Of a stretch of 64,000 nt of DNA, positions 1-10,295 are shown in pieces. The number at the start of each line of letters is the position of its first letter. The stretch's first letter is position 1. Source of the stretch: Fragum whitleyi (taxonomy: Eukaryota; Mollusca; Bivalvia; Cardiida; Cardiidae); the NCBI GenBank assembly GCA_948146395.1, contig OX411552.1:55230399-55294398 (forward strand), in the 5' to 3' direction. Under the pieces are notes generated by a model. It made no database searches. It saw nothing but the letters and a program-made list of their open reading frames with translations, and was not told the origin of the DNA. Position numbers and translations under genes: made by a program.

Positions 1-1
1 T

Positions 2-1732
2 GATGCAGGTAAAGCTGAAATACTAAATGAATTTTTCACAAGTGTATTTATTCAAGAAGACACTGAAAACATCCCAAATTTTGAGAAAAGAACAGACAGA
101 ATCATCAACAATATCCTATTCAACGAAGAACAAGTCCTGAAACAACTGCAAAACTTGAATGATTCAAAATCATCTGGACCGGACGAAATCCACCCCAAAC
201 TAATGAAAGAATGCTCTAAATCACTTGCAAAGCCATTAACAATGATATTCAATAAATCCATTGAACGAAGCCAAATTCCATCATGCTGGAGGTCAGCTAA
301 TGTAATACCTATACACAAGAAAGGTTCCAAACAAGAGGCATCAAATTATCGACCTATTAGCCTGACGTCAATTATATGCATGATAATGGAAAGAATAGTG
401 AGAGATGAAATCACTCAACATATGGAAAGCAACAACCTTTTCTCGGATGATCAACATGGCTTCAGACAAGGCAAATCGTGCACAACCCAATTAATTGAAG
501 TTATGGATGATTGGACGGATCAAATAGACAAGAATAACAATAAAGATGTCATCTACCTCGATTTCAAAAAGGCCTTTGACACGGTCCCCCACAAACGTCT
601 GCTAAGAAAACTAGAAGGATATGGAATCCAAGGAAAACTACTGGATTGGATAAATGCTTTTTTGGCAGACAGGAAGCAAAAGGTGATACTCAAAGGAGCT
701 CATTCAAAAACAACATCAGTTACAAGTGGAATACCACAAGGTAGTGTCCTAGGACCAACACTGTTTACAATATTCATAAATGACCTTCCAGACAGCACAA
801 AAAACAAGACTAAACTCTTTGCCGATGATACTAAAATATACTCTGTAGTTAACAGTCCGAAAGAACAAACGAGCCTTCAAAACGATCTGGACAAACTTCA
901 GGAATGGTAAAAAAATTGGTTATTAAAGTTCAACGAAGACAAATGTAAACACCTACAAATTGGTAACAACAGTCCAACCAAGTACCATATGTCAGGAAAT
1001 ATTTTGAGTAAAGAAACAACGGAAAAAGACCTAGGCATTCAAATTGATAATAAGCTATCATTCAAAAAACACATTAACCTGAAAGCAAAAACAGCTAATA
1101 AAATTCTAGGATTAATCAAAAGATCATTTAGCTATATGGACAATCAAATGTTTTTGACATTATACAAAAGCTTAATACGGCCCCATTTAGAATATGGCTC
1201 AAACGTATGGTCAGTTATATACAAAAAAGATGAGGCCAAATTAGAAAATGTGCAAAGAAGAGCAACCAAACTTCTACAAGGACTAAAAAATAAAAACTAC
1301 CATGAAAAACTTATTGAACTAGGACTACCAACACTACAATACAGGCGAAATAGATCCGACCTAATCCAGGTGTACAAAATAATGAACAACATAGATAGAG
1401 TCAACAAAAATAAGCTTTTTCCTACAAATTCAACAGACAGAAATACCACAGGACATGAATATAAAATCTTCAAAAAACCATGCAAAACGAATGTTAGGAA
1501 ATACAATTTTACACAACGCATTGTTAATGCTTGGAATAGCCTGCCAAAGGATGCCGTTCGCAGTAAAAATGTAAATAGTTTTAAAAATGCAATAAACAAA
1601 TGCTGGAAAAATAATAGTGTCAAATTTAATCCCGATTGTTATGGGCCGGAAGCGGGCTTAAGAAAGGGAAGAAAAACAGAAGAAACGGGCCAAAGAGGCA
1701 CCAGCCTAATGACGGTCTCTACGCACAGGTAA
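2..1732 (+). pseudogene. Non-LTR retrotransposon (LINE) reverse transcriptase, 3' part, one in-frame stop
   Basis: The frame is open from the window edge to TAA at 1730-1732, apart from a single TAA at 908-910. It would copy element RNA into DNA at a nicked target. RT signatures appear in order: YRPISLTS, GFRQGKSC, YLDFKKAFDTVPH, GIPQGSVLGP and the catalytic FADD box. The usual C-terminal tail follows (EKDLGIQID, SLIRPHLEYGSNVW, NAWNSLP). The stop falls just after QEW, where related elements read on without a break, and the frame is the same on both sides. This is therefore one gene with a nonsense mutation, not two. The endonuclease and ORF1 would lie left of the window. The element ends near 1750 without a poly(A) tail, at a short repeat of ACAGGTA, as in CR1/Rex-like LINEs. 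Clade assignment within the Jockey/CR1 group is inference. It is probably a dead copy. Confidence 0.93.
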
Positions 1733-1749
1733 CAGGTAATATACTGAAG

Positions 1750-2480
1750 TGTGATTTGGTTTCTAGTTTCAAATTCCTAAAATACAAAAATATTTTCTTA
1801 CCTCCTCACTATTCCAATATTAATTATGGTTAAAATTAAAGATTTTTTATGTTAGAATGGCATTTTTTTCGGACCAGAACAGCATATTTGTGTCAAATAT
1901 GTTATACAAAATTTGTGTTCATTCACACGACGTAGTTCATTTTGTTAAAAATCATGCTACATGTGTAATACTCACCGGGCAGAGGTGCGAAAAAAATATG
2001 GTTTTCAGGATTGAACTCCTTACCAAAATTAAAAAACTGGAGATCAAAGGTGCGTTCTTTAGAACGAGATGAAAAATCAAAGCACTGAAAGTACTGATGG
2101 TGAACGAACATGATGGCATTCTAGAGTGATATATTGAATTCAATTAGAAAAGAGAAATTACGAATGTAAAAAAAAAGTGGGAAGAATTGTCTCGACAAAA
2201 TTTCCGTTATTCGGAAATTTCACTGCAAATTCAAAGAAAGGGAAACAGAGGAAAAATCCTGTTAGAAAAATATTTGTTAGAATATGAGATGTTACTCTGT
2301 GAAAATTTCTTTTACACACTTGAAATAGGTACATTTATTAATTAAACATAAATGGAGAAAACGATTTAATCCTATCTAAAACTGTCTTTAACCTATATCC
2401 AATGGTGTTTGTTTTTACAAAAGTAGTTGTTATCATGTTTAAGTAAATTTGATGTATTTGTTTTAACTTTTTTAACTATC
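1750..2480. other. Intergenic, nothing recognised
   Basis: AT-rich sequence after the LINE end. The short open frames here have no recognisable motif and no splice context. I see no repeat family that recurs elsewhere in the window. Confidence 0.5.
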
Positions 2481-2495
2481 TTTGTTTCTTCTCAG

Positions 2496-2539
2496 AGGAT
2501 GAAAAGGTCTTTGAGTACCAACCAAAGAAACACCTATGA
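2496..2539 (+). CDS. Candidate short terminal exon, unidentified gene
   Basis: A long pyrimidine tract (2463-2492) leads to a good acceptor, CTTCTCAG. It is followed by a short charged frame reading DEKVFEYQPKKHL and then TGA at 2537-2539. The splice context is strong for so short a stretch, but the frame is only about 14 codons. No upstream exon is visible in the window, so it would be the last exon of a gene interrupted by, or starting left of, the LINE. It may be chance. Confidence 0.25.
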
Positions 2540-4640
2540 ATATCAGTCAGTCCTGAACTGTACTCATTGTTTAAAGTTATGATTTGTTATCTTATTAATA
2601 GTATTTTGAACCATAACCTGAGAGATTAGTTTTTATCATATCTAAAGCCATAACCACTTCCGTGGTTGACACTTATGTCGTTATTCAATTTTATAACACT
2701 GCAGGATGAGAAATATTTAGGTATAGGTTAAAGGAGGTCTAGTGCCCTATTAGTATAATTCATAGATAATTTCTGTTTAAGGTTTAGAAATTAAAGTATA
2801 ACTTTTTATATTAAACAATTGCTTCATAGTAAATTGCATACTAAAAGTCTTTATAAATATTATTTTTGTAACGTAACTTTTACACCAAAAGCGAATAAGA
2901 ATCTTATTTAAGAAGATTTTTTTAAAGGGAGGAAATAATTGCATGACTATGTCTATGACTATGTTTAAGTATAATACAATGTTTTTTTCCTTCCGACTTT
3001 CTTTCCATAAAGAATTGAGAATCCTTACAATTGTCGGTTTATTTTTTGCACGAGAACCTATTGTTTACCTTCAAGAGTTAGGATGCTTGTAAAATCACTC
3101 ACTATCGATATCTTATTACAGTATTGCGGCTGATATTAAACTTTCTGCTCGGAGCTAGTTTTTGCTTAAACTGTAGTTAACCAATTCTAAACGTATTTTG
3201 GGAAGGATGGAGCCAGTTTTTATTCATCAATTAAGATTTTTATGATTTCTGTAAAAAACGCAATGACTTTTCCAGAATAATTTAACAACTAAACCCGCCT
3301 GTCGAATTGTAAACAAGTGCAAGACGGATCTGGTCCCCCCTTGACCACGGCAATATCTACTCGTCAATTGGAGTGGTATCTAGGGTTGAATATTTAGCTA
3401 TCATTTATTTAATTTTCAAATAGAATTTTGAATTGATATGGTTTTACAGATTGAAAAAAATGCAAAGTAGAATGGCCCCAATGAAATATCTTCCGTGCCT
3501 GTCGCATTTGGTATTCGGCAATATTCGCTTCTGAGACAGACGAATACGAAACGTTTTCGCTGGGAATAAGTTCACCGAATATTCGACTGTATCCTTACAA
3601 GCCCTACTTCAGCCAACGCAATTTTACAGAAAAATCTTAATAGCGGCGTTCATCCCTATTCAAATAAAAATACAAGAAAGGTTGTACATGTAAAACACAT
3701 GTCGAATCATTCTTAAAACCCGTCTCGAGATTGACTGTCGCTAGTTGAAAAGTTATGTAAAACCGCGTTACCGTTTCTAATGACACAAGGTGTCTTGATG
3801 TGTCATTCGTCTGAACTCGGCCGATTCTTCTAACCTACATTTAAATCGGAGCCGTCGGAGATAGCCCGAGTATTGCCGAATGTAAGTTCAAGAGGACATG
3901 ACCTAGATAAACACGTATTTCCGGCTAATTACTACAAGTTGCACCAGCGAAGGCTTGGGTCAAAAACATAGTATCTGTCTCTACGGTGTCTAGACACAAA
4001 CTTTGTTTTTGCTTTAAACTCTCGACAAGCTTACGCCGATCAAAAATTCCCTTGATAAACATTGCAAGATCATTTTGTGTTTTTCAAGGCGAATTTTCAT
4101 TATTTTCACTTGATAAAGAATAATAGTATCACGCCATAAAAGAAAAGAACAGTGATTTTGCGGAGAAAAATATTGAAAGACACTAAATTGAATTTTAAGA
4201 GGCGCTACTTTATTTCAAATGTATTAACATCCAACAGGATTTTCCTGACATGGTATATAACACTGGTGAACGACGTTCGTTCACCAAAAAATCCGCCCAA
4301 TAAGATTATTTAGACGTCATAAGAAACGATTTTCGATATTTTCAGTGAAATCTTTATTTTAGAATGATATGCCAATTTGAGTGAAGAAAACGAATTCTAA
4401 TGCAGAATACCACCTACATACTTCATGAAGGCAAAATGAAATAAATTAAAACAGTGAGCCTTATTTTAGCTCAAGATCGTTTATGAAATTAGTTCCTATC
4501 CCGAGCGCATGAAACCGTTCATTAAACTTTTATGAAAATGGTACCCCGCTTTGCACGTGCACTCACGGGGTACAATTTTGAAAAAAAAACAAAAAAAAAC
4601 CACACAATGGCGAACGTTTATCATCTCGACTGGTATTTTC
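2540..4640. other. Intergenic or intronic, no gene seen
   Basis: No convincing exon or recurring repeat was found. There is a small perfect palindrome at 4265-4285 (GGTGAACGA, 3-base loop, complement) of unknown meaning. If the exon at 4643 belongs to a gene that starts further left, this is its intron. Confidence 0.4.
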
Positions 4641-4642
4641 AG

Positions 4643-4832
4643 GTTTGAATGTCAGCACGTTTATAACCAGATGTTGATGAAGCAAATCAAGAGGCTACGT
4701 GCGGAGTTACGGATGTTACGTTACGGCGCTGATACGGACGTCTTCGCAGAATGGGACCATAAAACAGTTGGAGATTGGCGGAACCACATTAAACATCTGA
4801 ATGTGGAAAAATACTCACAGAAAAGCAAGTGA
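4643..4832 (+). CDS. Candidate exon of an unidentified coiled-coil protein (exon A)
   Basis: The exon follows a pyrimidine-rich acceptor, GGTATTTTCAG (4632-4642), and is open to TGA at 4830-4832, about 63 codons. It begins FECQHVYNQMLMKQIKRLRA, a heptad-like, charged stretch suited to a coiled coil, and goes on with RMLRYGADTDVFAEWDH and VGDWRNHIKHL. GC content is visibly higher than in the flanks, as expected for coding sequence. It could be a terminal exon, or it could donate at AA|GTGATT (4828-4829) just before the stop. That phase does not match exon B at 7917 directly, so another exon or different splicing would be needed. I do not recognise the family. Confidence 0.42.
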
Positions 4833-4853
4833 TTAGCTTGAATTAGATTAATT

Positions 4854-5087
4854 GAGTCTGTGCGTGAGATTTTCAACAATTAAAAATATGTGCAAAGCAA
4901 AGACTCTGGCCAGCCTTTGCATACGCACAGTCTGACCAGAGTCTTCGCTATGCATTCTGTTGACAGATATGGTCTAAACCCCCTCTACAGGTGGACAGCA
5001 AATATTCTTATTGTATTGCATGGTTGTATAGAATGCACATTGTATGTCCATCACACACATGAAATTGTTGGAAATGTCCAAACAGAC
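4854..5087. repeat. MITE of about 230 bp with inverted ends, copy 1 of 3
   Basis: The ends are inverted relative to each other (GAGTCTGTGCGTGAGATTTT and its approximate complement). A second internal inverted repeat surrounds GCAAAGACTCTGGCCAG and CTGACCAGAGTCTTCGC. The same layout recurs at 39354-39580 and 40423-40653. Confidence 0.7.
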
Positions 5088-5639
5088 CCAATTATTAGAC
5101 GCAGCGCACGCTATTGGGTACGTTTACAATTTTGCATTTTCGCAACAGTAATAACGCTCCTATATCATTTGATACATTTCAACAAGTGTTTTAAAAATGT
5201 CAAACTGTTCGTAATTAAAGTCTGTATTAATCAGTATTAATTTCAAATTAGAAAGAATAGAGATACGATTTTTAAATCGGAGATTTATACCGGTTTCCAG
5301 AAATCCAGTCTGTTTGACCCACTACATTTTTACCTTTATCTTCTGAGCAATGTGTTCAAACCAAATAATGTGTTTTCAAACACCGAAGAAACGACCTTTT
5401 CAGTCACAATCTACAAACTTTGTTTTTATCTTATTTACTTTTCGACAAATAGAGAAGATGCTAATACAAAATTTGATGTAATTTTCGCTTTTAGTAATTA
5501 CCCGTTAGTATTTTCAGTGTTTATAACAAGATTTTCGGTTGAGTAAAGGAGTTGAAACGTACAATAGGTTAACTTTAAAATAAATTTGTAGCACTTACAA
5601 TATTACTACTCTGATTTTTTTCTCGAACGGTCATTTACC

Positions 5640-6600
5640 AGTTGTAGGGCTGACAACCAATCAAATTCTGTTATGATTATCACTCGGTCAAAACCCACGC
5701 GTAAATTCACACCACGTGGTAGATGCAATGGACATCGTCTGCTCGAAATGTGTCAATTAAGTTGTTTGTCATTTGTCAATGATCGTCTGCACTCCGACAG
5801 GGAGCGTGGGAAGTCTACTGGTGGAATGAGTACTGTTGACTATGTGTTAACAAATAGAAATAATTTTGTAATTTTGAAATATTTGATTTCAATGAGCACT
5901 CTGATCACGCTCCAATCCTATTTACAATAAATTCAAATTTGAGTATGAAGAAAAATTATTCAACAACAAATAAACCGACAAAAACATACGACAAACTGAT
6001 ATAGGATAGCAGTAAGAGCGATCTATTTTTAGAATAACTCATGAATAATCATAGAGTGCTGCTAGATTTAATCGATTGGTCAGAAACCAAAGATATAAAT
6101 AGCATAGTTGCCGATTTCACGTGTTTCTTGAGGGAAAATGCATTTATAGTATTTGGGAAAACCCAATGCTTGAAAAACAAACATGTTGGTAATCAAAATT
6201 GTAAATAGTTTAATGAAAAATGTTTTGTTGCTAAACAGGCTTTTAAACTCTAGAGAGAGGAATAATATTAACAGACAAGCTTTTAGCTTGGCGTGTGCTC
6301 ATTATAACAACGTAAAAAAAATCTGCTAAGAAATAATTTAGACTAGCAGAGGGCTATCGAATCAGCAAACTTCCAAAATCGGACCCACGAGGTTGGATGA
6401 GCTGGCGATGTCCTCGAAAAGATGAAGTGTTAAGACAAAAAACTCACAAATTGGGCAAATATTTTACCAACTTTTATTGTCCAAATTTGAGCCCTTTTGA
6501 TTGGCGAACCATTGCACTATCCCAGCCTCTCAATGATGTCCGATTTACAGTGCTGACAGCACTTTGATTGAAACATGGAACAATGACAACGTTCAGCCAA
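5640..6600 (+). pseudogene. Decayed LINE fragment: end of endonuclease domain and linker
   Basis: Translated pieces in shifting frames match the order seen in non-LTR ORF2 proteins. First come GHRLLEMCQ, FVNDRLHSDRERGK and STVDYVLTNR (end of the apurinic-type endonuclease). These are followed near 5900 by a remnant of the SDHAPI region. Then a linker with YDKLIWDS, INSIVADFTCFLRENAF, FGKT and FNEKCFVAKQAF runs to about 6240, and weaker traces reach 6600. Several stops and frame changes break it. It lies between exon A and exon B of the plus-strand unit, so it may be an intronic insertion. It is in the same orientation as the LINE at 2-1732 but shows no overlap with it. Confidence 0.6.
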
Positions 6601-7382
6601 AATTGGCTTGTAAGATGTAACACTGGTCTTTTCTCTTTCTCGATTGTACTACAATTATCTTTAATCCTGCAGACGAAATCTGCGGAAAACTAATTCATGT
6701 GATGTCGGTAGTGACTAAAACTAATTTGCCAACGGCAATTCGAAAGAAAGTAATTATCAAAACCATGGATCGTTTAAACAAGTGAGTTTTGAAGATGTAT
6801 GATCACGAAAAATACAAGCGTTACGCCTTGTGCGTAGATGAAGAGGATTCCGAAAAATCTTTATTTTTCTTGACAACCATAAAATGATTGAGCCTTTGAG
6901 TGACAATTCCATCAATTTCTCAAGTGCGACACGTTAAGAGTCAGATCAGCCTGTGAAGTCGTACAGTCTGAACAGCACGCACACACTTAATCATTGGAAA
7001 TGTCACGCAAAGGATATTTTATTTCTAAAATATGATTTTTTCTATAGTTTGGGAAGATGATACGACATCATTGCAAACACTTGTTGTTTTATTGCAAGAA
7101 AACGATGTAGAGAAAAGAAATGTCACGCTAGCAAAAAGTTGCGCTATTTGCTAATTTCGGGTTTTTTTTTTGAAGGTTCAAGTAAAACGTAATAGACGCA
7201 CTAAGTGACTTTTTCATTTTGTTTACATCTATGAAATATTGTTTTGACGTTACCTAAATGTAACCAATAGCGTGCGCTGCGTCACAGCGTTTGTTTCAGC
7301 GTAAATTTACCCGTCTTTCATTGAATAATCGTTTGACGATTTCACAGTTCTTCATTTTTTTGTGAATAAAATGGAAGAAATA
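6601..7382. other. No gene seen
   Basis: AT-rich. A degraded trace of the MITE also found at 4854 may lie at 6925-7010 (GTCAGATCAGCCTG, then GGAAATGTCACG). Nothing else recurs or codes. Confidence 0.4.
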
Positions 7383-7383
7383 T

Positions 7384-7792
7384 AGGATATTGAATGAGTG
7401 ATCATTGAATACCGAATTTATTAAACGAGTCATCTATAAACATTTAAAAACGAGGCCGTGCCGAGTTCTTTATTTGTTTTAGATGACGAGTTTGATAAAT
7501 TCGTATTTCATGAGCACAAATTTGATATTTTATTTATAATATGACCTGAATTTTTGCAATAAATGGTGGAATTTCCAAAAATATGTGGATTCAAGTTCTT
7601 CCGCGAAGCATACAACGCTGTTTGTTATTGACGTCATCAAATTCATTATGAAGTCATTTTCACGACAAAAAATAACAAAGCTATGAGTTCTAAATTCATT
7701 TGCATAGATATTCCACTAGTGTAATAAGACCCGAAAAATGTGAAAAAATATTCAACGGGGTTGATTCACTCCTAACGTCTAAGTTCATGTCT
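7384..7792. repeat. Dispersed repeat of about 420 bp, copy 1 of 5
   Basis: Shared blocks in order are: GGATATTGAATGAGTG, GAATTTATTAAACGAGTCAT, an inverted pair around AAAACGAGGCCGTGCCGAG, ATTTGATATTTTATTTATAATATGACC, CATTTGCATAGATATTCCACTAG, and AATATTCAACGGGG. Other copies are at 12990, 17113, 32369 and 39700. It has no coding capacity and behaves like a non-autonomous element or SINE. Confidence 0.8.
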
Positions 7793-7916
7793 AACAAGTC
7801 ACCATATTCAAGCCCAATTCCGATTTTGCCGCTGTCGATGCAAATTGAAATATAATGAATAATAAACTTAGCCTTTTAATCTCTTCTGAAATAGCTTCAT
7901 TTTGACATTCTTACAG

Positions 7917-8221
7917 GTCTTAGACGTATGTACGAACGTCAAATCGACGCCGAATCCATGGAGTATTACCGTGTACGCGATCAACTAACCCAACTGTCAA
8001 AAGACGTGAAAAACTGCACGGACGCCTGGATTCGTGCACAAGAGAAACTTGACGAAGAAATGCTGTCGTTTGCAGAGCTTCCACGTAAGAAACATGGTCT
8101 AAAACCGGTCGCCAAGATAATACCGTTTGTTTCACGGCTGCAGGCTAGAAAGGGAGACAATTACTCGCAAAGATACGCACGTTCGGGAATGACGGAGAGA
8201 AGCGACGAAAGAAATTATTGA
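7917..8221 (+). CDS. Terminal exon of an unidentified coiled-coil protein (exon B)
   Basis: A strong acceptor (CATTCTTACAG, after a long T-rich tract) opens a phase-1 exon of about 100 codons ending at TGA 8219-8221. The frame reads LRRMYERQIDAESMEYYRV, then DQLTQLSKDVKNCTDAW and a helix-forming stretch AQEKLDEEMLSFAEL. It ends in a basic, polar tail (KHGLKPVAKIIPFVSRLQ, ARKGDNYSQRYARSGM). Long charged helices suggest a coiled coil, as in exon A. An AATAAA lies at 8283-8288, right for a 3' end. GC content and the absence of stops mark it as coding. I do not recognise the family; membership of the same gene as exon A is inference from strand, order and character. Confidence 0.6.
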
Positions 8222-8282
8222 CGAAAATGTGTAAATAACTAACATTTGATAAGAATGTAGATAAAAACATATCATTAAATTG

Positions 8283-8288
8283 AATAAA
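8283..8288 (+). terminator. Poly(A) signal AATAAA
   Basis: Canonical AATAAA, 61 bases after the stop codon of exon B. It supports a transcript end near 8300-8320. Confidence 0.5.
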
Positions 8289-8319
8289 ATGAACGTTTTA
8301 CAAGTAATGCATTTAGCGT

Positions 8320-9060
8320 AGTTGAATGAACCAGTACGGCCTGGCATTAAATGCCCAGCCTATTATCTCTATCAAGAGCATGGGTGTCATATCGCAAAAT
8401 ACGCACACTGCTAATTTCCTCTATCTAAGAAAGTACCAAAATCGGTAATATATAGATGATCAGTTTTTTTAAAGCTGTAATTACGTTTTGATCATCCCCG
8501 GACGTTGAAGTGGTCAAAATTTTATCTGGGGTGGTCTTCCCTCTGCAGCAATAACCATTTTTATCCTCAATATCCTCCGCTTACGTACATGTCAATCTTT
8601 CAATGAACATGTACTATTTTCTGTATTCAAATGAATATTTGCTGCCTTTCAGTTACACTGAATTTGAGACTTACAGATGACCGATTTTAAATTGATCTTA
8701 ATTGTCACGATTTCCCGTTTTACACTACGTGTAAGAACATTATCAATGGCTAAATACTCACAAGAAATCAGTTTTAGTAATTTTCAGGTTGCACAATGAA
8801 AAAAAGGCACACGCGAGCCTTACCCGCTCTATAGGCTATCAAGTTTTCCATTGTTATTGAACGTAATAGTTATGGATGTATGTTGCTTAAAAAGGAATGC
8901 ATGAATTAAAGTAACAACTCGAATTCTGCAAGGAATCTTTCTCATGAGCCTATAATAAACACGCTAATGTTTCAAGAGAATGAAGAAAAGAGAGGTGGTA
9001 ATTGTGGACATTTAAAATCGAATAAATGAAAATAATCAAAAAAAGTGAAAAATGTCATCT
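8320..9060. other. Intergenic, nothing recognised
   Basis: AT-rich sequence between the two convergent genes. I see no open frame with motifs and no recurring repeat. Confidence 0.4.
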
Positions 9061-9063
9061 TAC

Positions 9064-9148
9064 ATGATGATAGCTTAGCGCGAAACAGTTGTAACTCCCT
9101 ATAAATATATAGGGAGTTACAACTGTTTCGCGCTGAGCCATTATGATT
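9064..9148. repeat. Palindromic hairpin element (AGCGCGAAACAGTTGTAAC family), copy 1
   Basis: A near-perfect inverted repeat. The left arm has TAGCGCGAAACAGTTGTAAC, the centre is CCCTATAAATATATAGGG, and the right arm is the complement ending in GCTGAGCC. It is the first of ten copies in the window. Confidence 0.9.
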
Positions 9149-9316
9149 ATTGTTTTCTGACGGATCAACACCATTTTAAGGAACCTGTCTCAAGACTGTA
9201 TATTCATCCTCCGACAGTTTCAAGTGAATCAGAAAATAATTGTGGGCATTATTCTGTAAGCAAGTATACATGTATTATAGTAGAAATCCATACGGCCCCT
9301 TTTCCCTTATTGTCAA

Positions 9317-9560
9317 GCCGCAGTCATAGCGTAGTTGGTAGCGCGTCCGACTATCATTCAAAGGTCCTCAGTTCGATACCCGAAGGCAGCACTCAATTTT
9401 TCCGACTATAATTCTCCCATCAATGGTTGGTAAATTGTAGACCTATGTGGGATAGCAGTTTGAGGAAAGGATGTAGTGGAAGCACTGCTGTGAGAAATGC
9501 CAGGAATCCATTATTAGGTGCTCCAGCTGCTGCGATATAACTGAAAGATTTTTGAAAGCA
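9317..9560 (+). repeat. tRNA-derived SINE, plus orientation
   Basis: The head resembles a tRNA gene: an A-box-like TAGCGTAGTTGGTAGCGCG and a B-box-like AGTTCGATACC. The body (TTTTCCGACTATAATTCTCC ... GAGAAATGCCAGGAATCCA ... GGTGCTCCAGCTGC) is shared, in reverse, with the copies at 21663, 35818, 48028, 49784, 53563, 58238 and 59775. This is a SINE and not a functional tRNA. Confidence 0.85.
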
Positions 9561-9562
9561 AT

Positions 9563-10295
9563 ATACAAGAGGACCATGATGGTCCTAGATCGCTCACCCG
9601 AGTCTCTTTGACCCCTGGGACATCACATCAATTAAATAGGCAGATGTCAACAGGAATGCTTTCAACAAAGATTATGGTCAAATTATTTACTCCTTTTTTG
9701 TAAAATGGATATGCCTTGTCACAGACCTTATTTGAACATAGGCTTATGTAATGAAACTAAGGTGAAAAAAATCTTCATCAAGGCCCCTTGTCCTGTGAAA
9801 TGACAGGGATCTTTCCGATTTTCTTTAGGCTTTATCTTAGTGACCTTATACATATTCTGACCAAATTTCGAATAGTTTGGGCCAGACTTATTGCCTCTCT
9901 CACTCTACAGTAGAAAATTGTCATTAAGGCCCTTTTTCCTATGATATGGCATTGATCCTTCCTATTTTCAAAAAGGATTATCCTTGTGTTCTCACAAACA
10001 TTCTGTCCAAGATTCACATATTTGTGGCCTCTAGAGTGTACACAAGATAATTGTCATTAAGGCTCCTTTTCCTGTGATATGCCAGGATCCATCCCATTTT
10101 CGATGGGGTTCATCCTTGTGATCTGACCAACATTCTGACCAAGTTTCATGAAGATTTAATCATTTTTGTGGTCTCTAAAGTTTAAACACTTAAATTGTTG
10201 TCATATGACAACACAGGACACACACTGCATGATGTACATTCAATGATCACAAAAGCTAACCTGGAGAATGATGTGCTCCGGTGAGCTAAAAACCC
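9563..10295. repeat. Tandem-monomer element with GCTCACC...GGTGAGC ends
   Basis: It begins AAGAGGACCATGATGGTCC followed by GATCGCTCACC, and ends at GGTGAGCTAAAAA. Inside are about three diverged monomers of some 115-125 bp (AAGGCCCCTTGTCCTGTGA, ATTCTGACCAAATTTC). Related heads and tails recur near 27781, 41176, 43722 and 55300. Non-coding. Confidence 0.7.

Noticed and set aside
910..989. Two separate LINE genes on either side of the stop
   Set aside because: Both sides share one frame and join as a normal RT domain across the single TAA.
9317..9400. Functional tRNA gene
   Set aside because: A- and B-box-like words are present, but the sequence continues into the shared SINE body and lacks a proper acceptor stem.
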